Source of the DNA: Acidovorax soli
GTDB lineage: Bacteria; Pseudomonadota; Gammaproteobacteria; Burkholderiales; Burkholderiaceae_C
Direction of reading: 5' to 3'
NCBI RefSeq assembly: GCF_014207955.1
Contig: NZ_JACHLK010000018.1
Location: 1-64,000 of the forward strand
DNA: 64,000 nt
Below, piece by piece: positions 7,411 to 16,006 of the stretch. Position 1 is the first letter of the stretch. Each line of letters starts with the position of its first letter. The position numbers were made by a program, and so were the translations under genes. A model generated the notes under the pieces. It searched no databases. It was not told the origin of the DNA and worked only from the letters and a program-made list of their open reading frames with translations.

Positions 7411-8412
7411 ATGCATGTCGACATCCAGACCACCAGCGTCAAGCCGATACGGCAGACCTTCTCGTTCATAGCGCGCCGCCTGGGCGCGGACAAGCCCGCC
7501 TCGCGCTACCAGGAGGCGACCATCGACATGCAGCCCGAAGCGCACTTCCACTACCGCCCGCTGTGGGAGCCCGAGCGCGCGCTGTATGACAAGCGCCGCA
7601 CGGCCATCGTGATGGAGGACTGGTACGCCTTCAAGGACCCGCGCCACTTCTACTACGGCGTGTACGTGATGGCCCGCGCCAAGCAGCAGGACGCCACCGA
7701 GAAGCAGTACGAGTTCGTGGAAAAGCGCCAGTTGCTCGGCCAACTCGACGCCGCCACGCGCCAGCGCATCCAGTCCGTGCTGGTGCCGCTGCGCCACTAC
7801 GAGTGGGGCGCCAACATGAACAACTGCTACATCACCGCCTACGGCTGGGGCGCAGCCATCACCCAGGCCACCAAGTTCGCCACCATGGACCGCCTGGGCA
7901 TTGCGCAGTACCTGACCCGCGTGGGCCTGATGCTCGATGCCAACGGCGACGCCGCGCTGGCGCAGGCCAAGGAGGACTGGCTGCATGCCCCTGCCTGGCA
8001 GGGCGTGCGCCGCCTCGTGGAAAACCTGTTCGTCACCAAAGACTGGTTCGAGGTCTTCGTGGCCCAGAACCTGGTGTTCGACGGCCTGCTCTACCCGCTG
8101 GTCTATCGCCACCTGGAAGCCGACCTGAACCCCGCCACAGGCAATGCCCTGTCCCTGCTCACCGGCTTCATGAACGAGTGGTACGACGAGACCGCACGCT
8201 GGGTGGACGCCACCGTGAAGACCGCCGCCGAAGACTCGCCCGCCAATGCGCAGCAACTGAGCGCCTGGGCCGCCACCTGGCGCGGCGAGATCCTGCGCGC
8301 GCTGGCACCGCTGGCCACGGCCGGCCTGGGTGCCGAGGGCGGCGCCGCGGCACTGGCGCAGGCCGATGCCGCCCTGGTCGCCCGCATGGCCAAGCTTGGC
8401 ATCGCTGCCTGA
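7411..8412 (+). CDS. dmpL: Phenol hydroxylase beta subunit DmpL (P1)
   Basis: The 333-residue beta-type subunit of the soluble di-iron monooxygenase. It is ferritin-like but lacks the metal site; it pairs with DmpN to form the (alpha-beta-gamma)2 hydroxylase that adds one oxygen atom to phenol. MHVDIQTTSVKP after a CCAGGAG ribosome site marks the start, and blocks such as HYEWGANMNNCYITAYGWG are characteristic. It follows dmpK by 56 bp and precedes dmpM by 22 bp. Confidence 0.95.
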   Translation: MHVDIQTTSVKPIRQTFSFIARRLGADKPASRYQEATIDMQPEAHFHYRPLWEPERALYDKRRTAIVMEDWYAFKDPRHFYYGVYVMARAKQQDATEKQYEFVEKRQLLGQLDAATRQRIQSVLVPLRHYEWGANMNNCYITAYGWGAAITQATKFATMDRLGIAQYLTRVGLMLDANGDAALAQAKEDWLHAPAWQGVRRLVENLFVTKDWFEVFVAQNLVFDGLLYPLVYRHLEADLNPATGNALSLLTGFMNEWYDETARWVDATVKTAAEDSPANAQQLSAWAATWRGEILRALAPLATAGLGAEGGAAALAQADAALVARMAKLGIAA

Positions 8413-8434
8413 ACCCTCTCGACGAAAGGCCCCC

Positions 8435-8740
8435 ATGACCACCACCACCACCGCACTGCAGGACCGCCCCAGCGTCTTCATCGCACTGCAGGCGAATGAC
8501 GAGACGCGCTTCATCATCGACGCCATCCTGGCCGACAACCCGCTGGCCACGGCCGCGGAGTTCCCGGCCATGGTGAAGATCGACGCGCCCGGCCAGATCG
8601 TCATCCACCGCACATCGGTGCAAGACCGCATGGGCCGCGACTGGGACGTGCAGGAGCTGCACCTGAACCTGATCTCGCTGTCCGGAAACATCGACGAGAC
8701 GGACGATGCCTTCCGCCTCACGCGCGGCGAAGCCGCCTGA
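8435..8740 (+). CDS. dmpM: Phenol hydroxylase regulatory (effector) protein DmpM (P2)
   Basis: A 101-residue cofactor-free coupling protein of the MmoB/DmpM family. It binds the hydroxylase and tunes substrate access and electron coupling. Motifs such as SVFIALQANDETRFIIDAIL and the central VKIDAPGQIVIHR are typical. Start at the ATG at 8435 after GAAAGG. Cytoplasmic; third gene of the operon, with dmpN 31 bp downstream. Confidence 0.93.
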   Translation: MTTTTTALQDRPSVFIALQANDETRFIIDAILADNPLATAAEFPAMVKIDAPGQIVIHRTSVQDRMGRDWDVQELHLNLISLSGNIDETDDAFRLTRGEAA

Positions 8741-8771
8741 CGCTGCCCCCATTTATCTCCAGGAGACACCC

Positions 8772-10370
8772 ATGAGCCAGAACAACAACCACAACGCCAG
8801 CGCCCGCCGCCTGGGCATCAAGGAAAAGTACGCGCTGATGACGCGCGGCCTGGGCTGGGACACCACCTACCAGTCCATGGACGATGTGTTCCCCTTCGAC
8901 CAGTTCGAGGGCATCAAGATCCACGACTGGGACAAATGGGAAGACCCGTTTCGCCTGACCATGGACGCGTACTGGAAGTTCCAGGGCGAGAAGGAGAAAA
9001 AGCTCTACGCCATCATCGACGCCTTCGCGCAGAACAACGGCCAGTTCAACATCACCGATGCGCGCTACGTCAACACCTTGAAGCTGTTCCTCACGGGCGT
9101 TTCGCCGCTGGAGTACGCAGCGCACCGCGGCTATGCCATGGCCGGGCGCTCGCTGCGTGGCGTGGGTGCTCGCATCGCCGCGCAGATGCAGTCCATCGAC
9201 GAGTTGCGCCACGCGCAGACGCAGGTGCACACCATCAGCCACTACAACAAGTACTTCAACGGGCTGCACGACTTCCACCACATGCACGACCGGCTGTGGT
9301 ACCTGTCGGTGCCCAAGTCCTACTTTGACGACGCGATGACGGCGGGGCCGTTCGAGTTCATCACCGCCATCTCGTTCTCGTTCGAGTATGTGCTCACCAA
9401 CCTGCTGTTCATGCCCTTCATGAGCGGCGCGGCCTACAACGGCGACATGGCGACCGTGACCTTCGGCTTCTCGGCCCAGTCGGACGAATCGCGCCACATG
9501 ACGCTGGGCCTGGAGGTGGTGAAGTTCATGCTGGAGCAGGACCCGGACAACCTGCCCATCATCCAGAAGTGGGTGGACAAGTGGTTCTGGCGCGGCTACC
9601 GCCTGCTCACGCTGGTGGGCATGATGATGGACTACATGCTGCCCAAGCGCGTGATGAGCTGGGCCGAGGCCTGGGAGATGTACTTCGAGAAGAACGGCGG
9701 CGCGCTGTTCGAGGACCTGGCGCGCTACGGCGTGAAGCTGCCCAAGTACGCCGACGTGGCAAAGCTCGAAAAGGAGCACATCACCCACCAGGCCTGGGGC
9801 ATCTTCTACAACTACACGCACGCCGCCGGCATCCACACCTGGATCCCCACCGACGAAGAGATGGACTGGCTGTCTGCCAAGTACCCCAATACCTTCGACC
9901 AATACTACCGCCCGCGCCTGGTGCACCTGCGCGAGCAGGAGCAGGCCGGCCAGCGCTGGGTGAACAACAGCCTGCCCATGCTGTGCCAGATCTGCCAGAT
10001 CCCGATGGCGTTCACCGAGATGGACAACCCCACGAAGATCGCGGCGCGCGAGTCCACCTACCACGGCATGAAGTACCACTTCTGCTCCGACGGCTGCAAG
10101 GACGTGTTTGACGGCGAGCCCGAGAAGTTCAAGCAGGCCTGGCTGCCCGTGCACCAGATCTACCAGGGCAACTGCTTCCGCGAAGGCACCGACCCGACCC
10201 AGCCCGGCTTCAACCCGCTGGCCGAGGTGCTGGCCTGGTACCACCTCGATACCAGCGCCGACACGGGTGAATACAACGCCAGCCCCGACCGCGCCAACTG
10301 GGAGCGCTGGACCGGCCGCAGCCACCTGCCCGCCGAAGGCGCCGCGGCAAGCCCTGCCAAGGCGGCCTGA
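8772..10370 (+). CDS. dmpN: Phenol hydroxylase alpha (catalytic) subunit DmpN (P3)
   Basis: The 532-residue di-iron oxygenase subunit that activates O2 and hydroxylates phenol to catechol. The carboxylate-bridged site is intact: Glu114 (PLEYAAHRG), DELRH at 143-147 with Glu144 and His147, Glu205 (SFEYVLTN) and DESRH at 238-242 with Glu239 and His242. The C-terminal third contains a YHS-type zinc-binding segment (CQICQIPM ... YHFCSDGCKDVF), also found in other DmpN proteins. It has the AGGAGA ribosome site of a highly translated gene. Toluene monooxygenase relatives exist, but gene order and the DmpK/DmpO partners point to phenol. Confidence 0.97.
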   Translation: MSQNNNHNASARRLGIKEKYALMTRGLGWDTTYQSMDDVFPFDQFEGIKIHDWDKWEDPFRLTMDAYWKFQGEKEKKLYAIIDAFAQNNGQFNITDARYVNTLKLFLTGVSPLEYAAHRGYAMAGRSLRGVGARIAAQMQSIDELRHAQTQVHTISHYNKYFNGLHDFHHMHDRLWYLSVPKSYFDDAMTAGPFEFITAISFSFEYVLTNLLFMPFMSGAAYNGDMATVTFGFSAQSDESRHMTLGLEVVKFMLEQDPDNLPIIQKWVDKWFWRGYRLLTLVGMMMDYMLPKRVMSWAEAWEMYFEKNGGALFEDLARYGVKLPKYADVAKLEKEHITHQAWGIFYNYTHAAGIHTWIPTDEEMDWLSAKYPNTFDQYYRPRLVHLREQEQAGQRWVNNSLPMLCQICQIPMAFTEMDNPTKIAARESTYHGMKYHFCSDGCKDVFDGEPEKFKQAWLPVHQIYQGNCFREGTDPTQPGFNPLAEVLAWYHLDTSADTGEYNASPDRANWERWTGRSHLPAEGAAASPAKAA

Positions 10371-10400
10371 CCCCGAACGAACGAACGAAAGGAGATACAC

Positions 10401-10763
10401 ATGCCTGTCATCGCACTGCAGCCCGGCTACGAAGGCGCAGCCGCCGACGCCGAAGACAAGTTCCACGGCAACCGCCTGCTCTACATCGGCTGGGAAGACC
10501 ACCTGCTGTTCTGCTCGCCCGTGTGCCTGCCCCTGCCCGCGGCCATGCCCTTCGGCGCCCTGGTGAGCGAGGTGCTGCCCGGCGTCTACGGAAGCCACCC
10601 GGACTTTGCGCGCATCGACTGGAGCCGGGCCGAATGGCGCGACTCGGGCAAGCCCTTCACGCCCGACCCGGCGCGCTCGCTGGCCGACAACGGCCTGGTG
10701 CACAAGTCCTTCATCCAGTTGCGCACGCCGGGCCTGGCCGGCATCGCAGGCTCCGGTTCGTGA
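10401..10763 (+). CDS. dmpO: Phenol hydroxylase gamma subunit DmpO (P4)
   Basis: The 120-residue third subunit of the phenol hydroxylase oxygenase, of the DmpO/TouE type. It packs against the alpha subunit. MPVIALQPGYEG at the start and the FCSPVCLPLPAAMPFGALV block are recognisable. Good ribosome site (AAAGGAGA). Thirty bp after dmpN and 7 bp before dmpP, so tightly co-translated. Confidence 0.93.
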   Translation: MPVIALQPGYEGAAADAEDKFHGNRLLYIGWEDHLLFCSPVCLPLPAAMPFGALVSEVLPGVYGSHPDFARIDWSRAEWRDSGKPFTPDPARSLADNGLVHKSFIQLRTPGLAGIAGSGS

Positions 10764-10770
10764 GGCGGCC

Positions 10771-11826
10771 ATGGGCTACCAGATCACGATAGAGCCGCTG
10801 GGCCAGACGGTGGAGATCGCCGAGGGCCAGACGGTGCTGGACGCCTGCCTGCGCGCGGGCGTGTGGATACCGCATGCCTGCTGCCACGGCCTGTGCGCCA
10901 CCTGCAAGGTGCAGGTGCTGGACGGCGAGTTCGAGCACGGCGAGGCTTCGCCCTTCGCGCTGATGGACTTCGAGCGCGACGAGAACAAGGTGCTGGCCTG
11001 CTGCGCCACGCCGCAGTCCGACCTGGTGATCGAGGCCGAGGTGGACGAAGACCCCGACGCCCGCTACCTGCCCCTGCAGGACTTTCTGGGCCAGGTGGTG
11101 CGCCGGGAGATGCTCACGCCCACCATCCTGGGCCTGTGGCTGCAGCCGGACCGGGCCATCGCGTTCCAGGCCGGCCAGTATGTGATGCTGCAGGTGCCGG
11201 GGGTGCAGGGCGCGCGCGCCTTTTCCATCGCCAGCGCGCCGGGCGATGCGCTGATCGAGCTGCACATCCGCAAGGTCGATGGCGGGCCCGCCACCACCTG
11301 GCTGCACGAGCATGCGGTGGTGGGCCAACGCCTGGACCTCTCGGGCCCGTTCGGCCGCTTTTTCGTGCGCAAGTCGGCCACGCGCCAGGCGATCTTCCTG
11401 GCGGGCGGCTCGGGGCTGTCCAGCCCCAAGTCCATGGTGCTGGACCTGCTGGCCGAAGGCGCGGACTACCCGATCACCCTGTTCCATGGCGCACGCACGC
11501 GGCAGGAGTTGTACTTTGCCGAGCTGTTCGAGGCCCTGGCGGCACAGCACGCCAACTTCCGCTATGTACCCGTGCTGTCTGCCAACGACGAGGCCACCTG
11601 GACCGGCGCCACCGGCTATGTGCACCAGGCGCTGCAGCAGCACCTGGGCAACGACTTCCGCGGCAGCAAGGCCTACCTGTGCGGGCCGCCGCCCATGATC
11701 GAAGGCTGCATCGCCACGCTGATGCAAGGCCGCCTGTTCGAGCCCGACATCTACACCGAGAAGTTCTTCACCGCGGCCGACGCGGGCGCGCCCGCGCGGC
11801 GCAGCCCGCTGTTCAAGAGCCTCTGA
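10771..11826 (+). CDS. dmpP: Phenol hydroxylase reductase DmpP (P5)
   Basis: The 351-residue NADH:acceptor reductase that feeds electrons to the di-iron centre. An N-terminal plant-type [2Fe-2S] domain (Cys37, Cys42, Cys45, Cys77) is followed by an FAD-binding domain (RAFSIASAP, about residue 150) and an NAD-binding domain (GGSGLSSPKSM and CGPPPMIEG). The start at 10771 lies 8 nt after the dmpO stop. Last hydroxylase gene; catA copy 2 follows 47 bp later with no terminator between. Confidence 0.96.
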   Translation: MGYQITIEPLGQTVEIAEGQTVLDACLRAGVWIPHACCHGLCATCKVQVLDGEFEHGEASPFALMDFERDENKVLACCATPQSDLVIEAEVDEDPDARYLPLQDFLGQVVRREMLTPTILGLWLQPDRAIAFQAGQYVMLQVPGVQGARAFSIASAPGDALIELHIRKVDGGPATTWLHEHAVVGQRLDLSGPFGRFFVRKSATRQAIFLAGGSGLSSPKSMVLDLLAEGADYPITLFHGARTRQELYFAELFEALAAQHANFRYVPVLSANDEATWTGATGYVHQALQQHLGNDFRGSKAYLCGPPPMIEGCIATLMQGRLFEPDIYTEKFFTAADAGAPARRSPLFKSL

Positions 11827-11873
11827 ACACCCAACGATTCCATTTCTCTACCCCACCACAAGGAGGCAACCCC

Positions 11874-12794
11874 ATGGCTGAATTCACCCAATCGCAACTG
11901 CTGGAGCAGGTCAACACGCGCCAGATCGCCCCGGGCAACGCCCGCGTGCGCCAGCTCACCGAGCGCATCGTCACCGACCTGTTCAAGACCATCGACGAAC
12001 TCGATGTCACCCCCGACGAGTTCTGGGCCGCCACGGGCTGGCTCAACCGCCTGGGCGCTGCCGGCCAAGCCGGCCTGATCACCGCCGGCCTGGGCTTTGA
12101 CCGCCTGATCGATATCCGCGCCGATGAGGCCGATGCGCGCGCCGGCCGCGCAGGTGGCACGCCCCGGGCCATCGAGGGGCCTCTATTCGTGGCCGGCGCC
12201 CCCACGTCCAAGGTGGAGGTCCGTGTGGACGAAGGCGAGCCCCGTGGCGAGATCTTCGTCATGGAGGGCCAGGTGCTGGACCTCGATGGCAAGCCGGTTC
12301 CCCATGCCATGGTGGATGTCTGGCATGCCAACGAGAAGGGCGGCTACTCGCATTTCATGCCGGGCATGCAGCCCTATGAGCTGCGCCGCCGCATCGAGAC
12401 CGATGCCAAGGGCTTTTACCGCTTTCGCAGCTTTCTGCCACCGGGCTATGCGATACCGCCCGTGGGCCCCGTGCATGAGCTGTTTGCCTTGCTGGGCCGC
12501 CATGGCCAGCGGCCTGCGCACATCCACTTTTTGGTGGCGGCACCCGGCATGCGCACGCTGACCACGCAGGTGAATATTCCGGGCGACAGCTACATCGATG
12601 ACGATTTCGCCTTTGCCACGCGCGATGGGCTGATCGTGGAGCTGCAGCGCAATGTAGCGCCTGCAGGCTATGAGTCGCTGGGTATCACCGCGCCGTTCAC
12701 GCGTTCGGTGTTCAACTTCGTGCTGCCCAGGGCGGCCAGCGAGGATGAGGCGCTGCCGCTCACCCGCATGGAGCGTGTGGCTACGCCGGGCTAA
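11874..12794 (+). CDS. catA: Catechol 1,2-dioxygenase, copy 2
   Basis: A 306-residue intradiol dioxygenase paralogous to the gene at 3907. Iron ligands Tyr158, Tyr192, His216 and His218 are conserved, and about 283 of 306 residues match copy 1 by my alignment. It starts after AAGGAGG. Placed last behind dmpP, it should be induced with phenol hydroxylase, so catechol is opened as soon as it forms. The first copy belongs to the muconate-responsive operon. This is an ortho route; no meta-cleavage dioxygenase is present. Confidence 0.96.
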   Translation: MAEFTQSQLLEQVNTRQIAPGNARVRQLTERIVTDLFKTIDELDVTPDEFWAATGWLNRLGAAGQAGLITAGLGFDRLIDIRADEADARAGRAGGTPRAIEGPLFVAGAPTSKVEVRVDEGEPRGEIFVMEGQVLDLDGKPVPHAMVDVWHANEKGGYSHFMPGMQPYELRRRIETDAKGFYRFRSFLPPGYAIPPVGPVHELFALLGRHGQRPAHIHFLVAAPGMRTLTTQVNIPGDSYIDDDFAFATRDGLIVELQRNVAPAGYESLGITAPFTRSVFNFVLPRAASEDEALPLTRMERVATPG

Positions 12795-12804
12795 CCGGTT
12801 GACC

Positions 12805-13209
12805 TCAGCGTGTCACGCGAGGACCGGTGTGCACACGCAACCAGGCGGCAAAGGCATCTTCCGTCCACTCCCCCGAGGCCACGGCCAACATGGCCACTGT
12901 GGCCTCAGCCTGGGTGGCCTGTAGCCGCAGGCCGTTCAGGTAGAGAAACAAACCCACGGCCAGAAATGCCGCACGCTTGTTTCCATCCACGAAAGGGTGG
13001 TTCTTCGCCAGCCCCACGCCATAACTGGCCGCCAGCATCGCCGCGTCGGGCGGTTCGGCTGCATCTGCATAAGACACGATGTTCTGCGGGCGCATCAAGG
13101 CGGATTCCAGCAATCCCTCGTTGCGCATGCCTTCTCGGCCACCATGGGTGGCAAGGCTTTCCCCGTGCAGAAGCATCAAGGCCTGTTTGCTAACCCAGCG
13201 CCAATTCAT
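12805..13209 (-). CDS. doc: Fic/Doc-family toxin
   Basis: A 134-residue protein of the Doc branch of the Fic fold. The signature HPFVDGNKRAAF (about residues 70-81) matches the HxFx(D/N)xNKR motif. P1 Doc phosphorylates EF-Tu and stalls translation; other Doc/Fic proteins transfer AMP. It overlaps the upstream antitoxin stop codon by ATGA, so the two are translationally coupled. It lies just past catA copy 2, convergent with it, at the edge of the aromatic block. Motif and length are complete, so an active toxin is likely. Confidence 0.9.
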   Translation of the reverse strand: MNWRWVSKQALMLLHGESLATHGGREGMRNEGLLESALMRPQNIVSYADAAEPPDAAMLAASYGVGLAKNHPFVDGNKRAAFLAVGLFLYLNGLRLQATQAEATVAMLAVASGEWTEDAFAAWLRVHTGPRVTR

Positions 13210-13430
13210 TTGGCGAGCTGGTGGAAGGTGTCTTTGAAGTCCTGCATGAACTCACGCCCCGCCTTGATTTCCTCTTCCAGGGTTGGGTCGTAAGGGGTCA
13301 GAGCGTATCCATCGGGAGTCTCGGTCAAAAAGATGGATTCGCCTTTGCTGAGCTTGAGCCTCGCCAGCGCCTCTTTGGGCAGCACCACACCGACGGAATT
13401 CCCGATCTGGGTCAGCTTGAGCATGTGCAT
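13206..13430 (-). CDS. AbrB/MazE-type antitoxin
   Basis: A 74-residue swapped-hairpin AbrB DNA-binding protein. The N-terminal fold (LKLTQIGNSVGVVLPKEALAR) binds DNA; the acidic C-terminal tail (TLEEEIKAGREFMQDFKDTF) should wrap and neutralise the Doc toxin encoded next. I start at the ATG at 13430 (MHMLKLTQ), because the longer frame to 13487 would cover the operator palindrome. Doc toxins are more often paired with Phd; the AbrB-Doc pairing is a known alternative. Confidence 0.88.
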   Translation of the reverse strand: MHMLKLTQIGNSVGVVLPKEALARLKLSKGESIFLTETPDGYALTPYDPTLEEEIKAGREFMQDFKDTFHQLAK

Positions 13431-13445
13431 GGCGGTTCTTTCAGT

Positions 13446-13461
13446 TATTACGAATGTAATA
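13446..13461. promoter_or_regulatory. Candidate antitoxin operator
   Basis: TATTAC at 13446-13451 and GTAATA at 13456-13461 form a perfect 6-bp inverted repeat with a 4-bp spacer, 15 bp upstream of the antitoxin start. The region is much more AT-rich than its surroundings. Toxin-antitoxin promoters are usually autorepressed at such palindromes. Confidence 0.5.
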
Positions 13462-13491
13462 CTAAAACAGGCCATGCACAGAGTCAAACAG

Positions 13492-14238
13492 CTACGAAAC
13501 GGCCTTCAGACCCAGCGCCGCCATCGCGTCCGACACCCCCTCCCACGCCACATCGAACGCCGGCACACTGCGCTCGGGTGGCACGGCGTTGGCGCGCAGC
13601 GCCCAGTGGGCGCCAGCCACCACGCTGTCGATCACGGGCACGCCCACCTGGGACTGCACGGCCGCAGCCATGCCGGCCAGGCCGGCACCGCCCAGGATGA
13701 CGGACTGCACGCCCATCTGGCGCACCACGTCGCGGCAGGCCTGGGCCAGCAAGGCGCGGGCGGCCACGGGGTCGGCCGCGAGCTGGGCGCCCGTGGGGGC
13801 CACGGTGTGGATGCCGGCCAGCGCATGGGCATGGCCCAGGGCCTGGGCCAGGCGCTGCAGCATGGGGCCCCAGCGCTCGCCGCCGGTCACGATGGCATAG
13901 CGGCCGTGGCGTGCGGCCTCGATGAAGGAGGCCTCGGCCAGGCCGGTGACGGGCACGGGGCTGCTCTCGCGCAGCGCCATCAGGCCCGGGTCGCCGAAGC
14001 AGCCGATGAGCACGGCGCTGGGCGGCGAAGCATGGGCGGACACGTCGAGCGCCCAGGCGTCGAGCGCGGCATGCGCGGCCACGGCGTAGCTGGCCTCGCA
14101 GGCGATATAGGGTGCGCCGAAGCGCGCGGTGGCGGTGCGCACCACCACGTGCGAGCCCGCGGCGGCCTGCACATGCTGCTGCAGCAGCGCGCTGACCCTG
14201 GGGGATGTGTTCGGATTGATGACGAGCAGGTGGCGCAT
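13492..14238 (-). CDS. Asp/Glu/hydantoin racemase-family protein
   Basis: A 248-residue member of the Asp/Glu racemase superfamily (two Rossmann-like halves). INPNTSPRV at the N terminus and GCFGDPGL with Cys80 are typical of hydantoin/allantoin racemases. The second catalytic cysteine, normally in LGCAG, appears replaced: residues 182-186 read LGGAG. One-base racemisation would then be impaired, so an arylmalonate-decarboxylase- or isomerase-like role is possible. It is the last gene of a transporter operon, 4 bp after the GntR gene, which suggests it acts on the imported compound. Confidence 0.82.
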   Translation of the reverse strand: MRHLLVINPNTSPRVSALLQQHVQAAAGSHVVVRTATARFGAPYIACEASYAVAAHAALDAWALDVSAHASPPSAVLIGCFGDPGLMALRESSPVPVTGLAEASFIEAARHGRYAIVTGGERWGPMLQRLAQALGHAHALAGIHTVAPTGAQLAADPVAARALLAQACRDVVRQMGVQSVILGGAGLAGMAAAVQSQVGVPVIDSVVAGAHWALRANAVPPERSVPAFDVAWEGVSDAMAALGLKAVS

Positions 14239-14242
14239 GGCC

Positions 14243-15010
14243 TCAGGCTCCCAGCAAGGTGGCCAGGTCCGGTACCTCGCTCGCCGGTGGCGTGAATTCC
14301 AGCTGCGTTTCGATGCGCGCCAGGTGGTCCAGCATGCGGCGTGCGGCCTCCTTGGGGTCGCGCAGACGGATGGCGTCGATCAGCGCGCGGTGCTCGCGGC
14401 AACCGCAGGCGGTCGCTTCCTCGCGCTCGCGCGCGTGGCTGGGGCTGTAGGTCATGAGGATCAGCGAGGTGCGCGAGACCAGCTCGCGCAGGATGCGCCC
14501 CAGCGTCTGGTGCCCGGCCGCCTGCGCGATGTGCAGGTGGAAGTCGCCCGACAGGCGGATGGCGCGGCGCATGTCGCCCCCTGCGCGCGCAGACTCCTCT
14601 TCGTCCACGCAGGCGCGCAGCGCGGCAATGTGTTCGTCGGTGGCGTTGGCGATGAAGAGCTCCACCAGGCGCGGCTCCAGCAGGCGGCGCGCCTCGAAGA
14701 CTTCGAGCGCCTCCTCGGGCGTGGGCTGGGCGATGGAGGCGCCGCGGTTGGGTGTGAGCGTGACCACCTGCTCGTTGGCCAGGCGCACCAGCACCGGCCG
14801 CACGCGCGTGCGCGAGACACCGAAGGCGGCCGCGAGCTTGTCCTCCACCAGCTTGGTGCCGGGCGGCAGCCGGTGGTCGAGGATGGCCGAGACCATGCGC
14901 TCGTACATGTCGTTGTCGCTGAGCAGGCCAGTGGAGGGCGGCTCGGCGTCTGCCGGCGCAGCAGCAAGGGCTGCGCGCGCGCGGCGTCGTGGTGTGGGGG
15001 CGGCAGTCAT
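14243..15010 (-). CDS. GntR/FCD-family transcriptional regulator
   Basis: A 255-residue regulator with an N-terminal GntR winged helix (LVEDKLAAAFGVSRTRVRPVLVRL, about 50-75) and a C-terminal all-helical FCD domain with the metal-binding pattern (FHLHIAQAAGH, EHRALIDAI). FCD regulators bind small carboxylates and usually repress the adjacent operon. The ATG at 15010 is chosen because upstream sequence in this frame belongs to the permease region. It is co-oriented with the ABC transporter; a TTGTATACAA palindrome upstream of the ATPase gene is the likely operator. Confidence 0.92.
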   Translation of the reverse strand: MTAAPTPRRRARAALAAAPADAEPPSTGLLSDNDMYERMVSAILDHRLPPGTKLVEDKLAAAFGVSRTRVRPVLVRLANEQVVTLTPNRGASIAQPTPEEALEVFEARRLLEPRLVELFIANATDEHIAALRACVDEEESARAGGDMRRAIRLSGDFHLHIAQAAGHQTLGRILRELVSRTSLILMTYSPSHAREREEATACGCREHRALIDAIRLRDPKEAARRMLDHLARIETQLEFTPPASEVPDLATLLGA

Positions 15011-15081
15011 GGGTTTGTCGGTACGCAGGCGCACGGGGGCAGTCTCATGGCGGCTGTCTTGTGGTGGCTGTCTTCTGGCGG

Positions 15082-15975
15082 CTAGTGGGCCCGCCCCTTC
15101 TTGCGCTGGCCCAGGGCCCAGACCAGGGCCAGGGTGATGCCCATGACCACGAAGGACACCACCGTGGTCAGCGTGCCCAGCGCGTAGATCGAGGGCGTGG
15201 TCACGGTGCTGGTCAGGCCCTGCAGTTCCAGCGGCAAGGTGTTCACATCGCCAATGGCCTGCGAGGTGCGGGCGATCTCGTCCCAGCTCAGCGTGAAGCC
15301 GAACATGCCGATGCCCACGACCGAGGGCGCGATCAGCGGCAGCACCACATGGGCAAAGCCCTGCCATGGGGTGGCGCCCAGGTCGCGTGCAGCCTCTTCG
15401 TACGAAGGGCTGAAGCGGTTGAACACCGCGAACATGATGAGCAGGCCGAAGGGCAGCGTCCAGGTCAGGTGCGCGCCCAGGGCCGAGGTGAACAGGCCCA
15501 GCGAGGTGCCATAGCCCTCCAGCGTGCTCTCCATGCCCAGCCATTCGAGCGCGGCCTTGAGGCCGGTATCGACCAGGCGGAACTCCAGCCCGATGCCCAG
15601 CGAGACGATGATGGACGGCATGATGAGGCTGGCCACGACGATGAAGAACAGCGTGTTGCCGCCCGCCAGCCGCTTGCGAAAGGCCAGGCCGGCCAGCACC
15701 GACAGCACCACCGTGCACAGCATCACCGCCACGCCCAGGCCGAGCGAGCGCCACAGCGCCGCGCCGATGTCCACCACGCCCAGGCCCTCGGCCAGCTTGT
15801 AAAACCAGTGCAGCGACACGCCGCGCATGGGGAAGGTCAGCCCGCCCTCAGGGCCCTGGAAGCTCAGGATGAAGATGACGAACATGGGCCCGTACATGAA
15901 CAGCACGAACAGGCTGAACACGATGGCCAGAATCCAGAAGCTGGCGGGGCGGGATTCGCGGATGCGGGCTTTCAT
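15082..15975 (-). CDS. ABC transporter permease, PotC-like
   Basis: A 297-residue inner-membrane permease of the spermidine/putrescine/Fe3+ class, with about six hydrophobic segments. The ABC permease EAA loop (YEEAARDLGATPWQGFAHV, about residues 193-211) that contacts the ATPase is clear. It forms the heterodimeric channel with the PotB-like protein encoded just upstream, which starts 31 bp away. The true substrate is unknown. Confidence 0.93.
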   Translation of the reverse strand: MKARIRESRPASFWILAIVFSLFVLFMYGPMFVIFILSFQGPEGGLTFPMRGVSLHWFYKLAEGLGVVDIGAALWRSLGLGVAVMLCTVVLSVLAGLAFRKRLAGGNTLFFIVVASLIMPSIIVSLGIGLEFRLVDTGLKAALEWLGMESTLEGYGTSLGLFTSALGAHLTWTLPFGLLIMFAVFNRFSPSYEEAARDLGATPWQGFAHVVLPLIAPSVVGIGMFGFTLSWDEIARTSQAIGDVNTLPLELQGLTSTVTTPSIYALGTLTTVVSFVVMGITLALVWALGQRKKGRAH

Positions 15976-16006
15976 GCGGGTGTCCTGTGGGTGTTGGCAG
16001 CGTGGT

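Noticed and set aside
7076..12794. Meta-cleavage genes (catechol 2,3-dioxygenase and followers) as in the dmp plasmid operon
   Set aside because: No extradiol dioxygenase or semialdehyde dehydrogenase is present; the operon ends with an intradiol dioxygenase.
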